Assembly: GCF_022808615.1 (NCBI RefSeq)
Contig: NZ_JAKZKS010000021.1
Location: forward strand, 1 to 63,148
Direction of reading: 5' to 3'
Origin: Bacillus sp. FJAT-47783
GTDB lineage: Bacteria; Bacillota; Bacilli; Bacillales; Aeribacillaceae
DNA: 63,148 bases
The notes beneath the pieces are model-generated. The model saw only the letters and a program-made list of their open reading frames with translations, was not told the origin of the DNA and ran no database searches. The position numbers and the translations under genes are program-made. Below, piece after piece: positions 9,301-17,045 of this stretch (position 1 is its first letter; the number at the start of each line of letters is the position of its first letter).

Positions 9301-9974
9301 TCGGCATACCAATCATAAAAGCTCAGTAATGGTGCTCCAATTAAATTTAAAAATCTTCCTCCTCCAGCATAACTAACCATAGACATAGCTGGGATTGGCG
9401 AAAATCCGATAATTCGATCAGGTCCATATTGTTTAATCGTATGGATTAATTGGGATGCAATCATTGTTGTTACTTCGTCCCAGTTTACTCGTACAAACCC
9501 GCCTTTTCCGCGCGCAGATTTGTATACTTTCTGCATATCTGAATTTTCTGATATGACTTTCCATGCTTCTACCGGGTCGTTTGTTTGTTGTAAAGCTTCT
9601 TTCCAAACCTTTAATAACGCGCTTCTTACATATGGATAACGAACACGTAAAGGGCTATATGTATACCATGAAAAACTAGCCCCTCTAGGACATCCTCTCG
9701 GTTCGTATTCTGGCATGTTTGGCCCTGTTGTTGGATAGTCCGTCTGTTGCGTTTCCCATGTAATAATTCCATCTTTCACATGCACTTTCCAGCTACATGA
9801 ACCAGTACAGTTAACACCATGAGTTGTTCTGACTACTTTATCATGCTGCCATCTATTTCTGTAGTATTTTTCGGATTCACGATCTGCACGTGATAACGTA
9901 CTGTGATTGTTTAAATCTTCCGTTCTTCCAAAAAAAGTTAACTTTTTAAGTAATGGAGCTATTTTTTTCTTCAT
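6291..9974 (-). CDS. narG: Respiratory nitrate reductase alpha subunit (Mo-bisMGD)
   Basis: 1227 residues, full length for NarG. The catalytic subunit reduces nitrate to nitrite on the cytoplasmic side. The N-terminus shows the FS0 cluster ligands H52, C56 and C60 (THGVNCTGSC) and C95 (RGCPRG). The conserved WADLPPASPQIWGEQTD-like segment (here YADLPPASP) contains the molybdenum-site region, and the C-terminal molydopterin-dinucleotide-binding domain ends near VDWLED. It is the first structural gene of narGHJI, 80 bp downstream of the narK-like gene on the same strand. Regulators such as Fnr, ArfM or NreBC are not in the window. Confidence 0.98.
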   Translation of the reverse strand: MKKKIAPLLKKLTFFGRTEDLNNHSTLSRADRESEKYYRNRWQHDKVVRTTHGVNCTGSCSWKVHVKDGIITWETQQTDYPTTGPNMPEYEPRGCPRGASFSWYTYSPLRVRYPYVRSALLKVWKEALQQTNDPVEAWKVISENSDMQKVYKSARGKGGFVRVNWDEVTTMIASQLIHTIKQYGPDRIIGFSPIPAMSMVSYAGGGRFLNLIGAPLLSFYDWYADLPPASPQIWGEQTDVPESSDWYNSSYLIVWGSNLPQTRTPDAHFYVEARYNGTKVVSVSPDYAEFVKFADNWLNVHPGMDAALAMGMTHVILKEFYVDQQTPYFEDYVKKYTDLPFLVTLKKQGNSYKTNRFLRASDLGMKVNKAEWKTILFDQKSNQYAAPNGTIGHRWSEGGEWNLHLKDTENQLGDIEPALSLLGIEDHTVLVQFPYFGQEQRQIIERGVPVKEMNQNGETLYVTTVFDLMLAQAGVDRGLPGDYPKDYDDPKPYTPAWQEEMTGVDRKLVAQIAREFAQNAVDSKGRSMIIMGSGINHWYHSDTIYRAILNLVLLTGSQGVNGGGWAHYVGQEKVRPLEGWQTVAMARDWGGPPRLQNGTSFFYFVTEQWRYEDQHTSDLISPLVDEPMYKHLGDYNVLAARLGWLPSYPQFNKNSISLYEESKATNNEEVIKYVVDQVKNGQIKFAIEEPSNPVNFPKTLFVWRANLLGSSAKGHEYFLKHLLGTHSGILGEPEPSLNTEEVDSKAEVQDGKLDLLINMDFRMSGTGLYADIVLPAATWYEKYDISSTDMHPFIHPFNPAITPPWESKSDWDTFKKLAEKFQTLAEKHLPDPVKDIVATPLLHDTPDEVSQSLGFIPDWKKNGMEPIPGENFPHIHIVEREYTKVYDKFIALGPNARGKIGAKGLSWNAEEEYNKLKDIVGTAKKTKEYQDCPDISVDRNVAEAILTLSSTTNGSLAMKAWDALEKKTGQQLKDLVIERAEEHISFDEITAQPKKVLSSPVFSGSETGNRRYSPFTTNIERLIPFRTLTGRQHFFLDHELMLEFGEDLPTFKAPLKKAAFYNKDNQPASTTNEIKLRYLTPHFKWSYHSTYGDTLPMLTLFRGGPHVWLNNEDALAVGIQDNDWLEMYNRNGVVVARAVVSHRLPRGVAFMYHVQDRTINVPGSKITKDRGGTFNSPTKIHIKPTQMIGGYAQLSYGFNYYGPTGNQRDEQVIIRKLDRNEVDWLED

Positions 9975-10054
9975 TCTTAAACGTCCTTTCTAATTGTTTT
10001 CCTTACTTCTATGAAAAAAAATAGAAAAGTGCTTTTTAGTTAGATTCATTCTGT

Positions 10055-11560
10055 TTATGGCTTATTTACTTCTTTTGATAGATCGCTAAAAATGGCCACA
10101 TAATACATCACTTCACCAGCATCGTTTTCAACCGTACTAATCGTTAACCATTCGCGATATTCTTCCCCATTCTTACGCTTATTCCAAATCTCGCCTTGCC
10201 AATATCCGCTTTTCTCAAGCTCTTCCCACATCGCTTTGTAAAAACTTTGGCTATGTCGTCCAGATCTCAGTAATCTAGGGGTTTTCCCGATTGCTTCTTC
10301 CTCTTTATATCCCGTGACCGTACTAAATGCTGGATTGACTTTTTTGATCACACCATTCGTATCGGTAACCATGACGCCTTGACCCGTGCTTTCAACAATG
10401 TTGTCTGCGAGTCTTAATTTGTCTGAATAAAACATCCATAACACAATAATGAGACTGGCAAGCGCAAACTCTGATAATGCCATAAAACCGATTGAAAATT
10501 GTCCAGTCAAATTATGGACAGCTGTTAAAATAAGCGGTGGGAAAAATCCGCCAATCCCTCCCATCGCGGCAACGATTCCGTTAACAATCCCCCCTTGCTT
10601 TGAAAAATAAAGAGGTACGAGTTTAAAAACGGTTCCATTTCCAATCCCTGAACAAACCGCTACGGCTAACGTTCCGACCGTATACAATGTTATTGTTGGT
10701 GAAAAAGAGAGTAATACCCCAGAAAATGTTAATCCTGTGAAGACGATCATAAGAACTTTAAATGGATTAAATTTGTCCGCCAACCAACCACCGAGGGGGC
10801 GAATGAATGTACAAATGGCGATAAAACCTGCTGTACGTAAACCTGCATCCACTTCGCTCAAATTAAATTGTGTAACGAGAAAATTAGGCAGGTACACTGT
10901 AAAGGCAACAAACGAACCAAACGTTATAAAATAGAACAAACTAAGAAACCATAACTTTTCATCCCGATAAACACTTATAATCTGTTTCTTTAAAGATGTC
11001 TTCACTTTTGGTTCGGCTCGGTCGCCAAAGAAGTAATTTAGTACAGCAAATACAAGGAGGGGGAAAAGTAGCAGTTGCACCGTCACTTTCCAACCAAATT
11101 GATTCGCTATGATGGGTGCCCCAAATGAAGTAATCGCTGTGCCGATATTTCCGACTCCATATAAACCATTAACAAACCCATGTCGCTCTTTTGCGTAATA
11201 CTTTGGTAAGGAAGTAACACCAACGGAAAAGATAGCACCCCCAACACCTAAAAATAGCCCAGCAATGAATAAGTCAACAAAAGAATTTGCCAGACTTAAA
11301 TAGTAGACGGGCAACATTAAAAATAATAGGTTAATGAGAAATAGCCACCTTGCCCCAAACCGATTCGTCCAATAGCCAATCGGTACGCGAAGGACAGAAC
11401 CAAGAATGACTGGAATAGCCGTCACCCATGATATTTGTGCTGATGAAAGGGTGATATCTTCTCTTATAAAAGGCATTAACGAAGAAATCGCGACCCATAC
11501 CATAAAGCCGACAATTAGACTTAATGTCTGAAGTGGTAACTGAATTTTTGTTAACTTCAT
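10055..11560 (-). CDS. narK: NarK-type nitrate/nitrite transporter fused to a C-terminal PAS domain
   Basis: 501 residues. Residues 1-380 are a 12-helix MFS protein of the nitrate/nitrite porter family (PxxxxR-GYW loop, glycine-rich helices such as GVGNIGTAITSFGAP and AAMGGIGGFFPP). The usual B. subtilis protein ends here at about 395 residues. This one continues with a PAS/PAC module (about 383-495: ADNIVESTGQGVMVTDTNG, NPAFSTVTGYKEEEAIGK, RKNGEEYREWLTIS) that should lie in the cytoplasm. It is upstream of narG on the same strand with no terminator between. PAS could sense redox, heme or flavin state, or a ligand, and gate transport (inference). Confidence 0.93.
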   Translation of the reverse strand: MKLTKIQLPLQTLSLIVGFMVWVAISSLMPFIREDITLSSAQISWVTAIPVILGSVLRVPIGYWTNRFGARWLFLINLLFLMLPVYYLSLANSFVDLFIAGLFLGVGGAIFSVGVTSLPKYYAKERHGFVNGLYGVGNIGTAITSFGAPIIANQFGWKVTVQLLLFPLLVFAVLNYFFGDRAEPKVKTSLKKQIISVYRDEKLWFLSLFYFITFGSFVAFTVYLPNFLVTQFNLSEVDAGLRTAGFIAICTFIRPLGGWLADKFNPFKVLMIVFTGLTFSGVLLSFSPTITLYTVGTLAVAVCSGIGNGTVFKLVPLYFSKQGGIVNGIVAAMGGIGGFFPPLILTAVHNLTGQFSIGFMALSEFALASLIIVLWMFYSDKLRLADNIVESTGQGVMVTDTNGVIKKVNPAFSTVTGYKEEEAIGKTPRLLRSGRHSQSFYKAMWEELEKSGYWQGEIWNKRKNGEEYREWLTISTVENDAGEVMYYVAIFSDLSKEVNKP

Positions 11561-11644
11561 ATTGGAAACCCTTCCCTATGTTTTAGATTTCTTTCCTATC
11601 ATTTCAAAAAGAATGATGGATTATTCATGGTTTGACTGAAGGGA

Positions 11645-11713
11645 ATGATTAAAATCGTCGATATTCCAATTAATGAAGGTAATAAGGACTTTATGGCGAA
11701 ATATGGTCAATAA
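11645..11713 (+). other. Possible 22-codon small ORF
   Basis: ATG at 11645 is preceded by GAAGGGA and opens a frame of 22 codons (MIKIVDIPINEGNKDFMAKY...) in the divergent region between narK and the GerPF-like gene. It may be a leader peptide, a fragment or chance; only the ribosome site supports it. Confidence 0.2.
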
Positions 11714-11787
11714 AATGGGGGATTTCAATAGAACGAACATGATTTATTCGTATAAACTATTAATAAAGTGAATTAAGGGATGGTATC

Positions 11788-12006
11788 ATGCCAGCAATTG
11801 TAGGCCCAATTAAAATTAATTCAGTATCTGGTGGTATCGTAAACTTTGGAGACTCATTTTATCTCTCTCCGAAAACGGAGTCGAAGTCGGTTTCTGGTTC
11901 TGGAAGCGGCAATACAGGTGATTTCCATATTGTGAATAATGGTTTTAATATTTCAAGCGGCATTGATCCAGACGTGAATGATCAAAATCAAACGGCTAAT
12001 AAATAA
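11788..12006 (+). CDS. gerPF: GerPF-like spore germination protein
   Basis: 72 residues with the whole GerPA/GerPF signature: MPAIVGPIKINSVSGGIVNF at the N-terminus, GDSFYLSPKTESKS, a Gly/Ser stretch and a C-terminal DPDVNDQNQT. In B. subtilis the GerP proteins are made in the mother cell and help small germinants cross the coat. Here the gene stands alone rather than within a gerPABCDEF operon, so it is a paralogue or a detached copy. Ribosome site GGGATGG lies upstream. Confidence 0.85.
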   Translation: MPAIVGPIKINSVSGGIVNFGDSFYLSPKTESKSVSGSGSGNTGDFHIVNNGFNISSGIDPDVNDQNQTANK

Positions 12007-12181
12007 ACAGTATATAAATTAGTTGAAAATTCCGAAAGTTAATGTGGTGACAACGAGTCAGAAAGAAAAATCAACCTCCTCTCTAGTAGGAAAGTAAGAT
12101 TAGAGTGATGGATAATAGACAATCTATCACTCATTTACTATTCGATTCGTTTCCTTTCCTTTTTAAAGAAATCTTGACACA

Positions 12182-12868
12182 TCATGGTTCCTCTAAAACT
12201 TCTGTAAGGTGATGAACGATTTTGGCTGTTAGTCCCCAAATGACTCGCCCTTCGTATTCATAAAATAATTCATCAAACCCGCGAACTTGCCAAGGGTAGT
12301 TTTCACCACCTGGGATTAAGTCAAAAGGAAAATCATCGGCAGGCTTTGGGATAAATTCGACTTGATAAGTTTTCGGATTTGTCTGTTGGAAGAATGAAAA
12401 CGGTACAGTAAAGATTTCGGCTACTTCATCTTGATTTGGGTGAATGGTTTCAAAAGAAGTCGTTAAAGTTCCGGCAAATAAATGAAACATTGTTTTAAAA
12501 GGAGATACGATATAATCTAATGGAAAAACGTCTTTAATTACTTCATTTGTGACATTTAGTTCTTCTCTCGTTTCTCGAATAGCAGCCGCTTTGACGGATG
12601 AATCTTCTCTGTCTACTTTTCCACCAGGAAAACAAACGTCACCAGGTTGACGTCGCATATGATGAGCACGCACTTCAAACAAAATATGGATTTCATGGTT
12701 TCTTTTTATAAGGGGCACGAAAATAGCAAAATGTTGAAATGATTTTTCTTCTAAAACCTTTGGTATTCGTTTTAATACCTTTTTTCTAAAATGGTCATCC
12801 ATCATAAAAAAATCCCTTCCTTTTATCTTTTTTATTTCTTCATAATTTGATGAATGTCCTTTTTTCAT
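12182..12868 (-). CDS. Nudix hydrolase, CoA pyrophosphatase type
   Basis: 228 residues. The Nudix box occupies about 82-104 (GGKVDREDSSVKAAAIRETR, then EEL) and the region just before it, FEVRAHHMRRQPGDVCFPGG, matches the extended motif of NUDT7/NudL-like enzymes that split CoA into 3',5'-ADP and phosphopantetheine. The fold would be cytoplasmic. ATG at 12868 follows AGGAGAA. The first 25 residues are longer than in most homologues, so an internal start near residue 22 remains possible. Confidence 0.88.
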   Translation of the reverse strand: MKKGHSSNYEEIKKIKGRDFFMMDDHFRKKVLKRIPKVLEEKSFQHFAIFVPLIKRNHEIHILFEVRAHHMRRQPGDVCFPGGKVDREDSSVKAAAIRETREELNVTNEVIKDVFPLDYIVSPFKTMFHLFAGTLTTSFETIHPNQDEVAEIFTVPFSFFQQTNPKTYQVEFIPKPADDFPFDLIPGGENYPWQVRGFDELFYEYEGRVIWGLTAKIVHHLTEVLEEP

Positions 12869-12943
12869 TTTATATTCTCCTAATTATTTTACTTGCTGAA
12901 AAATACTTGATTATTTTCGAAAGTTAAGATCTCATACAAAAAA

Positions 12944-12976
12944 GAGGTTGAGACATCACGAAAATGTTTCAACCTC
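12944..12976 (-). terminator. Terminator between the Nudix and membrane protein genes
   Basis: GAGGTTGAGACAT and ATGTTTCAACCTC form a 12-13 bp stem. On the minus strand it runs into TTTTTTT, so it probably ends transcription from the 13281-14657 gene after reading through the repeat at 13007-13253. Confidence 0.75.
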
Positions 12977-13006
12977 ATACATCATTTCTAATTATCGTAA
13001 AATGTT

Positions 13007-13253
13007 TATAAAGTGAAACTTCATTCAGTGGGGGGTTTTTCACCCCCACTGAATGTTAGTCCCTACGGGATGACCTAAAGGCCCTTGTGGCCCACAGGAT
13101 GTGGGTTTCACAAACGTTGCCACAGGACGTGGCGCTCTTAGTCTGTGTTCTTTATGTTCGGACCTATACGGGCAGTTGTCCCCCCACCTACCTTCTTTGC
13201 ATTACTACAGAATCTTGAGGTGGGGTCTTACTGCCCGTTAAGAGTGGGATAAA
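13007..13253 (+). repeat. Structured repeat element, copy 1 (possible stand-alone omega/HEARO-like RNA)
   Basis: About 247 bp, roughly 90 percent identical to 30745-30987. It folds as a chain of hairpins: a 13-bp stem (13022-13055), TCCC-TAC-GGGA, GGCC-CTTGT-GGCC, CCCAC-AGGAT-GTGGG, GCCAC-AGGAC-GTGGC, and a large closing helix in which CGGGCAG and CCCCACCT (13169-13189) pair with AGGTGGGG and CTGCCCG (13218-13237). Neither strand has a long open frame. The repeated AGGA(T/C)-loop hairpins and small size recall RNA parts of IscB/TnpB-type elements; that identification is a hypothesis. No nuclease or transposase gene is attached. Confidence 0.75.
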
Positions 13254-13280
13254 GGATGCTTTCTTCTCTGGATGTAAATT

Positions 13281-14657
13281 TTAAACAGCTTTTTGTTTAG
13301 ACAATTTATTGATCCAAATAACCAATCCCACCATTGCTGACCAACAGCAAAATGACAAAATGACCATTAATAAAGAACCCGAAATACCTGGAATGTCGAC
13401 TTTATTATTTCCGATAATCAATTGGAAAAGGTTGTACCAATCGACGTTATAATAGACCCCTACAAATATAATGACAACAAAAACAAAAAATTGTAATAGG
13501 ATGTTCCCAATCTTCCTATAAGTCATATGAATGAGTATGGATAGTTCTCGTTGTGGTAAATCATGTTTATAGACTTTCATATTATTTTGTGTAGACACCA
13601 TATTGTAAACGTAGCTGCCAAGCAAAATTCCAATTGAAATCAAGACAGGTGAAATAAACCCAAACACGATAAAGAATGTACTAATGATAAAAACATTTAA
13701 CGGATTCATGTTTTTAATCAGTTTGTCATTCACGAGCGTCCATAAAACAAGACCTGCTAAATAAGGCACAAGCACTATATAAATACTAATTAATATATTG
13801 TAAAACGACAAACTATAAAACATCCCGATCAAAAGTAAATAACCATTTCCTAATCCAAGTAAAAAAGATTCAGCTTGAAGTCGCTTAGGTAATGATGAAG
13901 ATAGCGAATGAATAAATTTTTCTTTTAATACCGTCATAATCATGTAAACGGTAATGACTAACGATACAATTAGAAACAAAAAGATCATTTGTTCATTTTG
14001 GATCATACGACTTACACGGACCGCTATGACTAATAATGAAATAAGCAGAAACCGCCCAACTGCAGCACCTATCGGAACAATGGGTGTTTCTTTTACTTTC
14101 TCAATAGGATCCATCCTTCTTATTATGAGAAGTGTGACGATCAACGAAGCTCCATACAATATAAATAGCACTGATAAGCCTACTGATTGGATGGAGAAAA
14201 GCAAGAGATTTAACAATAAAAATAAGCTCCCAATCACGATCGCTATGTGAGTTGGAGTGAACACATCCCCTCCTCTTTCAACATGGCGATATAATAACGT
14301 TGTAGTCATAGGAATCGTAGCGCTCACTGAAAATCCAGTAATCAATGCGCTAACTTCTAACCATATTGATGACTGTTGAAAAAGAACCGTACTGATCATC
14401 GATATAATCGTCATCGCAACGGACCATTGTAAAGAGCGATAAATTCCCACTTTACTAACAATAGGAATCCAAATGAACACTCCAGTCGTAAACGTCGTAT
14501 AAAATAAGATGAACGGCCAATATCCCTTCACACTTCCCATTAGTTGTAGTCCGTACAGCAAGTATAAGAGGATTGGAAAAACGGCTGTACTCATAAGTAG
14601 ACTAAACGCGATCATTCCTTGAAATGGTCGTCGTTTCTTTTGATTAATCTGTTCCAT
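13281..14657 (-). CDS. Polytopic membrane protein, MFS-like
   Basis: 458 residues from ATG 14657, which follows GGAGGGG by 5 nt; a GTG six codons upstream overlaps that site. About 12 hydrophobic helices are visible, with a basic cytoplasmic loop between the halves (RRMDPIEKVKE). The spacing resembles a major facilitator, but I see no diagnostic substrate motif. No partner genes adjoin it. Transport role is inference; substrate unknown. Confidence 0.65.
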   Translation of the reverse strand: MEQINQKKRRPFQGMIAFSLLMSTAVFPILLYLLYGLQLMGSVKGYWPFILFYTTFTTGVFIWIPIVSKVGIYRSLQWSVAMTIISMISTVLFQQSSIWLEVSALITGFSVSATIPMTTTLLYRHVERGGDVFTPTHIAIVIGSLFLLLNLLLFSIQSVGLSVLFILYGASLIVTLLIIRRMDPIEKVKETPIVPIGAAVGRFLLISLLVIAVRVSRMIQNEQMIFLFLIVSLVITVYMIMTVLKEKFIHSLSSSLPKRLQAESFLLGLGNGYLLLIGMFYSLSFYNILISIYIVLVPYLAGLVLWTLVNDKLIKNMNPLNVFIISTFFIVFGFISPVLISIGILLGSYVYNMVSTQNNMKVYKHDLPQRELSILIHMTYRKIGNILLQFFVFVVIIFVGVYYNVDWYNLFQLIIGNNKVDIPGISGSLLMVILSFCCWSAMVGLVIWINKLSKQKAV

Positions 14658-14740
14658 ATACCCCTCCACGATCACGATCTTTCTAAACCATAAGGTAATG
14701 CTTACTTATCATTACCACTCGCACATGATCATATCAAAAA

Positions 14741-14768
14741 AAGCAACTGAATAAAAGTACAGTTGCTT
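14741..14768 (-). terminator. Terminator of the broken DUF5316 gene
   Basis: AGCAACTG and CAGTTGCT arms with a 10-nt loop; on the minus strand they are followed by TTTTTTT. Confidence 0.8.
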
Positions 14769-14774
14769 CCAAAT

Positions 14775-15068
14775 TTAAAATAATAACATATAAGAAAGGA
14801 TAGATACCCCAATATGAGGAAGACTAAAGAGTGCAAAACGATAGGCATGAAAGGTCCTTTCAGTTCTCATTTTCTTTATTTCAGTTGAAAAGTTGGCACG
14901 CATTTGATCTCCACTTACGAAAGCACTTAGAAAAAGTCCTGATAGAAAGAGCGAGACGACTCAGAAAATGGAAGTTATATAAAAAATGTATTGAACTTGT
15001 TGAAAAACAACCCCAATAACGACAATAAACAAAGTTGATAACAATCCGGCCATAAACCATTTTTTCAT
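14775..15068 (-). pseudogene. DUF5316-like small membrane protein with in-frame TGA
   Basis: ATG at 15068 (AAGGTG upstream) opens a frame of 97 codons that is continuous except for one TGA at 14963-14961. Before it: MKKWFMAGLLSTLFIVVIGV, one membrane helix. After it: VVSLFLSGLFLSAFVSGDQM, then RANFSTE, the conserved SGD-RxRANF motif of DUF5316 proteins, then a last membrane helix. The frame, motif and terminator are otherwise intact, so the break is recent or a sequencing error. Role unknown. Confidence 0.7.
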
Positions 15069-15104
15069 TTCATCACACCTTATTCCACGATAGATGTGTG
15101 CCTA

Positions 15105-16298
15105 TTATACTCCTACTCTTAAAGATTGCAAGGCACGAAAACCGATGAGTCTTCTCCATGAGAGCGTTGATTCATGAATGACGGGATTCGGAAAAAATTC
15201 AAAAAAGCGTTGAATCGCCATTTGCGCTTCCAATCGTGCTAATTGGGAACCGAGACAAAAGTGAATGCCAGAACCAAACGATAAATGAGGATTCGGATGT
15301 CGATCGATTTGAAAACGATGCGGCTCTTTAAATATGTTCGGGTCTCGATTTGCCGCACCTAAGGCAACATAAACTTGGTATCCTCGGCGAACCGTTTCCT
15401 CTCCAATTGTCATGTCCTCTGTTGCATAACGCGCCGTAATTTGTGTCGGGCTTTCAAAACGTAAACACTCTTCGATGGCTGATGAAATGAGTTCTGGATT
15501 TCTCATTAATTTGTATCGCTCTTCTTCATATTTAATAAGATTAAGGATTGAGTTCGCAATTAAATTAACGGTCGTTTCATGACCAGCAACCATTAATAAA
15601 ATAAGTTGAGAAATCATTTCGTCTTCTGTCAAATCAGTACTAGCAGCACATTTGCTAATTAAATCATGTTTCGGCTTTCCTTTTCGTTCTTGTAAAAGTT
15701 GTTGGAAATAATGGATAAGCTCATTGGCTCGCTCATTTCCTTTGTAAAGCGTCTTTTTAGTCCGTGTTAAATCAATGACAGAAAGTAACTCATTCGTCCA
15801 ATTTTTTATTTTTTCACGGTCATCGTTTGGAATTCCAAGCATCTCAGCAATAATGAAACTCGGTAATGGATAAGAAAAATCTTGCATAACATCAAATTCT
15901 TTTTGATCCTTTACTTGTTCTAATAAACTATCAATCGTTTTTGAAATTAATGGTCGTAAATTCTCAACCATTTGCTGGGCAAATGGCTTTTGAAACAATC
16001 GTCTAATTCTTTTATGATTTTCTTCATTTTGATAGAGCATCATATTCTTTTGTACTTGTTTCATATGTTTATATTCATATGTATGCCGAGGAAGTGGTGT
16101 TCGAACTTGAAATTGTGGATTTGTTAGTACTAATTTTGCTTCATGATATCCAGTAATGAACCACCCTTTCTCACGGATTGTAGATACCCATTGAATAGGG
16201 TTTTCTCTTTGTATTCGTTCATAAAATGGATATGGATTTTCAATAAACTCTTTAGAATAAAAAGGTACATTCACTTCAATCTCTTGCTTTGTCGTCAT
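15105..16298 (-). CDS. Cytochrome P450
   Basis: 397 residues, normal for a soluble bacterial P450. The I-helix motif AGHETT, the ExxR motif (EECLR) and the heme loop FGSGIHFCLG with the cysteine thiolate at residue 348 are all present. It would use separate ferredoxin and reductase partners, none of which adjoin. Start placed at the second ATG (16298), 7-8 nt after GGTGAGG; an ATG at 16304 is too close to that site. Closest by feel to the CYP106/107/109 group of Bacillus, whose members hydroxylate fatty acids, steroids and terpenoids; the substrate cannot be told here. Confidence 0.93.
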   Translation of the reverse strand: MTTKQEIEVNVPFYSKEFIENPYPFYERIQRENPIQWVSTIREKGWFITGYHEAKLVLTNPQFQVRTPLPRHTYEYKHMKQVQKNMMLYQNEENHKRIRRLFQKPFAQQMVENLRPLISKTIDSLLEQVKDQKEFDVMQDFSYPLPSFIIAEMLGIPNDDREKIKNWTNELLSVIDLTRTKKTLYKGNERANELIHYFQQLLQERKGKPKHDLISKCAASTDLTEDEMISQLILLMVAGHETTVNLIANSILNLIKYEEERYKLMRNPELISSAIEECLRFESPTQITARYATEDMTIGEETVRRGYQVYVALGAANRDPNIFKEPHRFQIDRHPNPHLSFGSGIHFCLGSQLARLEAQMAIQRFFEFFPNPVIHESTLSWRRLIGFRALQSLRVGV

Positions 16299-16456
16299 AA
16301 ACATCCCTCACCTTTTGTTAACTTCGATAAATACACAGTTAACATATATATTACCATGTTTTTCTTTATTCGTTTAGGGTGACGAGCATTTTCTTTGCTG
16401 AAAGTTTTGAGGAATGCTAAAATTTGAAAAATAAACGTCAAAAAAGAGGTGTTACG

Positions 16457-16984
16457 ATGACAAAACAATTAGAGAAGGCAACCTTTGCAGGTGGTTGTTT
16501 TTGGTGTATGGTAAAGCCGTTTGACCAATGGGATGGAATACATAAGGTCGTATCAGGATACACAGGTGGGCATATTGAAAATCCTACATATGAACAAGTG
16601 AAATCTGGAAAGTCAGGACATTATGAAGCGGTTCAAATTACGTTTGATCCAGACATATTCCCATATGAAAATATTTTAGAAATCTATTGGCAGCAAATTG
16701 ACCCAACAGATGTAGGCGGACAATTCCAAGACCGTGGTGAACAATACCGCACCGCCATTTTTTATCATAATGACCAGCAAAAAGAAAAAGCTGTGCAATC
16801 AAAAGAGAAGCTCGAAAATAGCGGGAAATTTACGAAACCAATTGTCACAAAAATTTTACCAGCAGCCCCCTTCTACCTTGCTGAAGATTATCACCAAGAT
16901 TTTCATAAGAAAAACCCTGATAAATATAAACAAGAGCGGATTGAATCCGGCCGGGATGAATATATTCGGAAGCATTGGGAATAA
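16457..16984 (+). CDS. msrA: Peptide methionine-S-sulfoxide reductase A
   Basis: 175 residues. Repairs Met-S-sulfoxide in proteins and free methionine. The nucleophile is C14 in AGGCFWC (C17 also in the motif), followed by the family's GYTGGHxxNPTYEQV-like segment ([16 protein letters not shown]) and [15 protein letters not shown] signature. ATG 16457 follows AGAGGTG. No msrB lies next to it. A shared terminator separates it from the convergent FAD/Rieske gene. Confidence 0.96.
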   Translation: MTKQLEKATFAGGCFWCMVKPFDQWDGIHKVVSGYTGGHIENPTYEQVKSGKSGHYEAVQITFDPDIFPYENILEIYWQQIDPTDVGGQFQDRGEQYRTAIFYHNDQQKEKAVQSKEKLENSGKFTKPIVTKILPAAPFYLAEDYHQDFHKKNPDKYKQERIESGRDEYIRKHWE

Positions 16985-16990
16985 AGAAAA

Positions 16991-17025
16991 AAGAAGTAGT
17001 TTTCGTTATTGAAACTACTTCTTTT
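16991..17025. terminator. Bidirectional terminator between msrA and the Rieske-FAD gene
   Basis: AAGAAGTAGTTTC-like and GAAACTACTTCTT arms flanked by A-run and T-run, between two converging stop codons. Confidence 0.85.
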
Positions 17026-17045
17026 AATCCGATACTTATTTGAAC

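Noticed and set aside
13026-13050. CCCCC/GGGGG hairpin as a terminator
   Set aside because: No T-run on either strand, and it is repeated with 200 bp of further structure at 30745.
14831-15019. 62-codon plus-strand frame
   Set aside because: Antisense shadow of the DUF5316 pseudogene.
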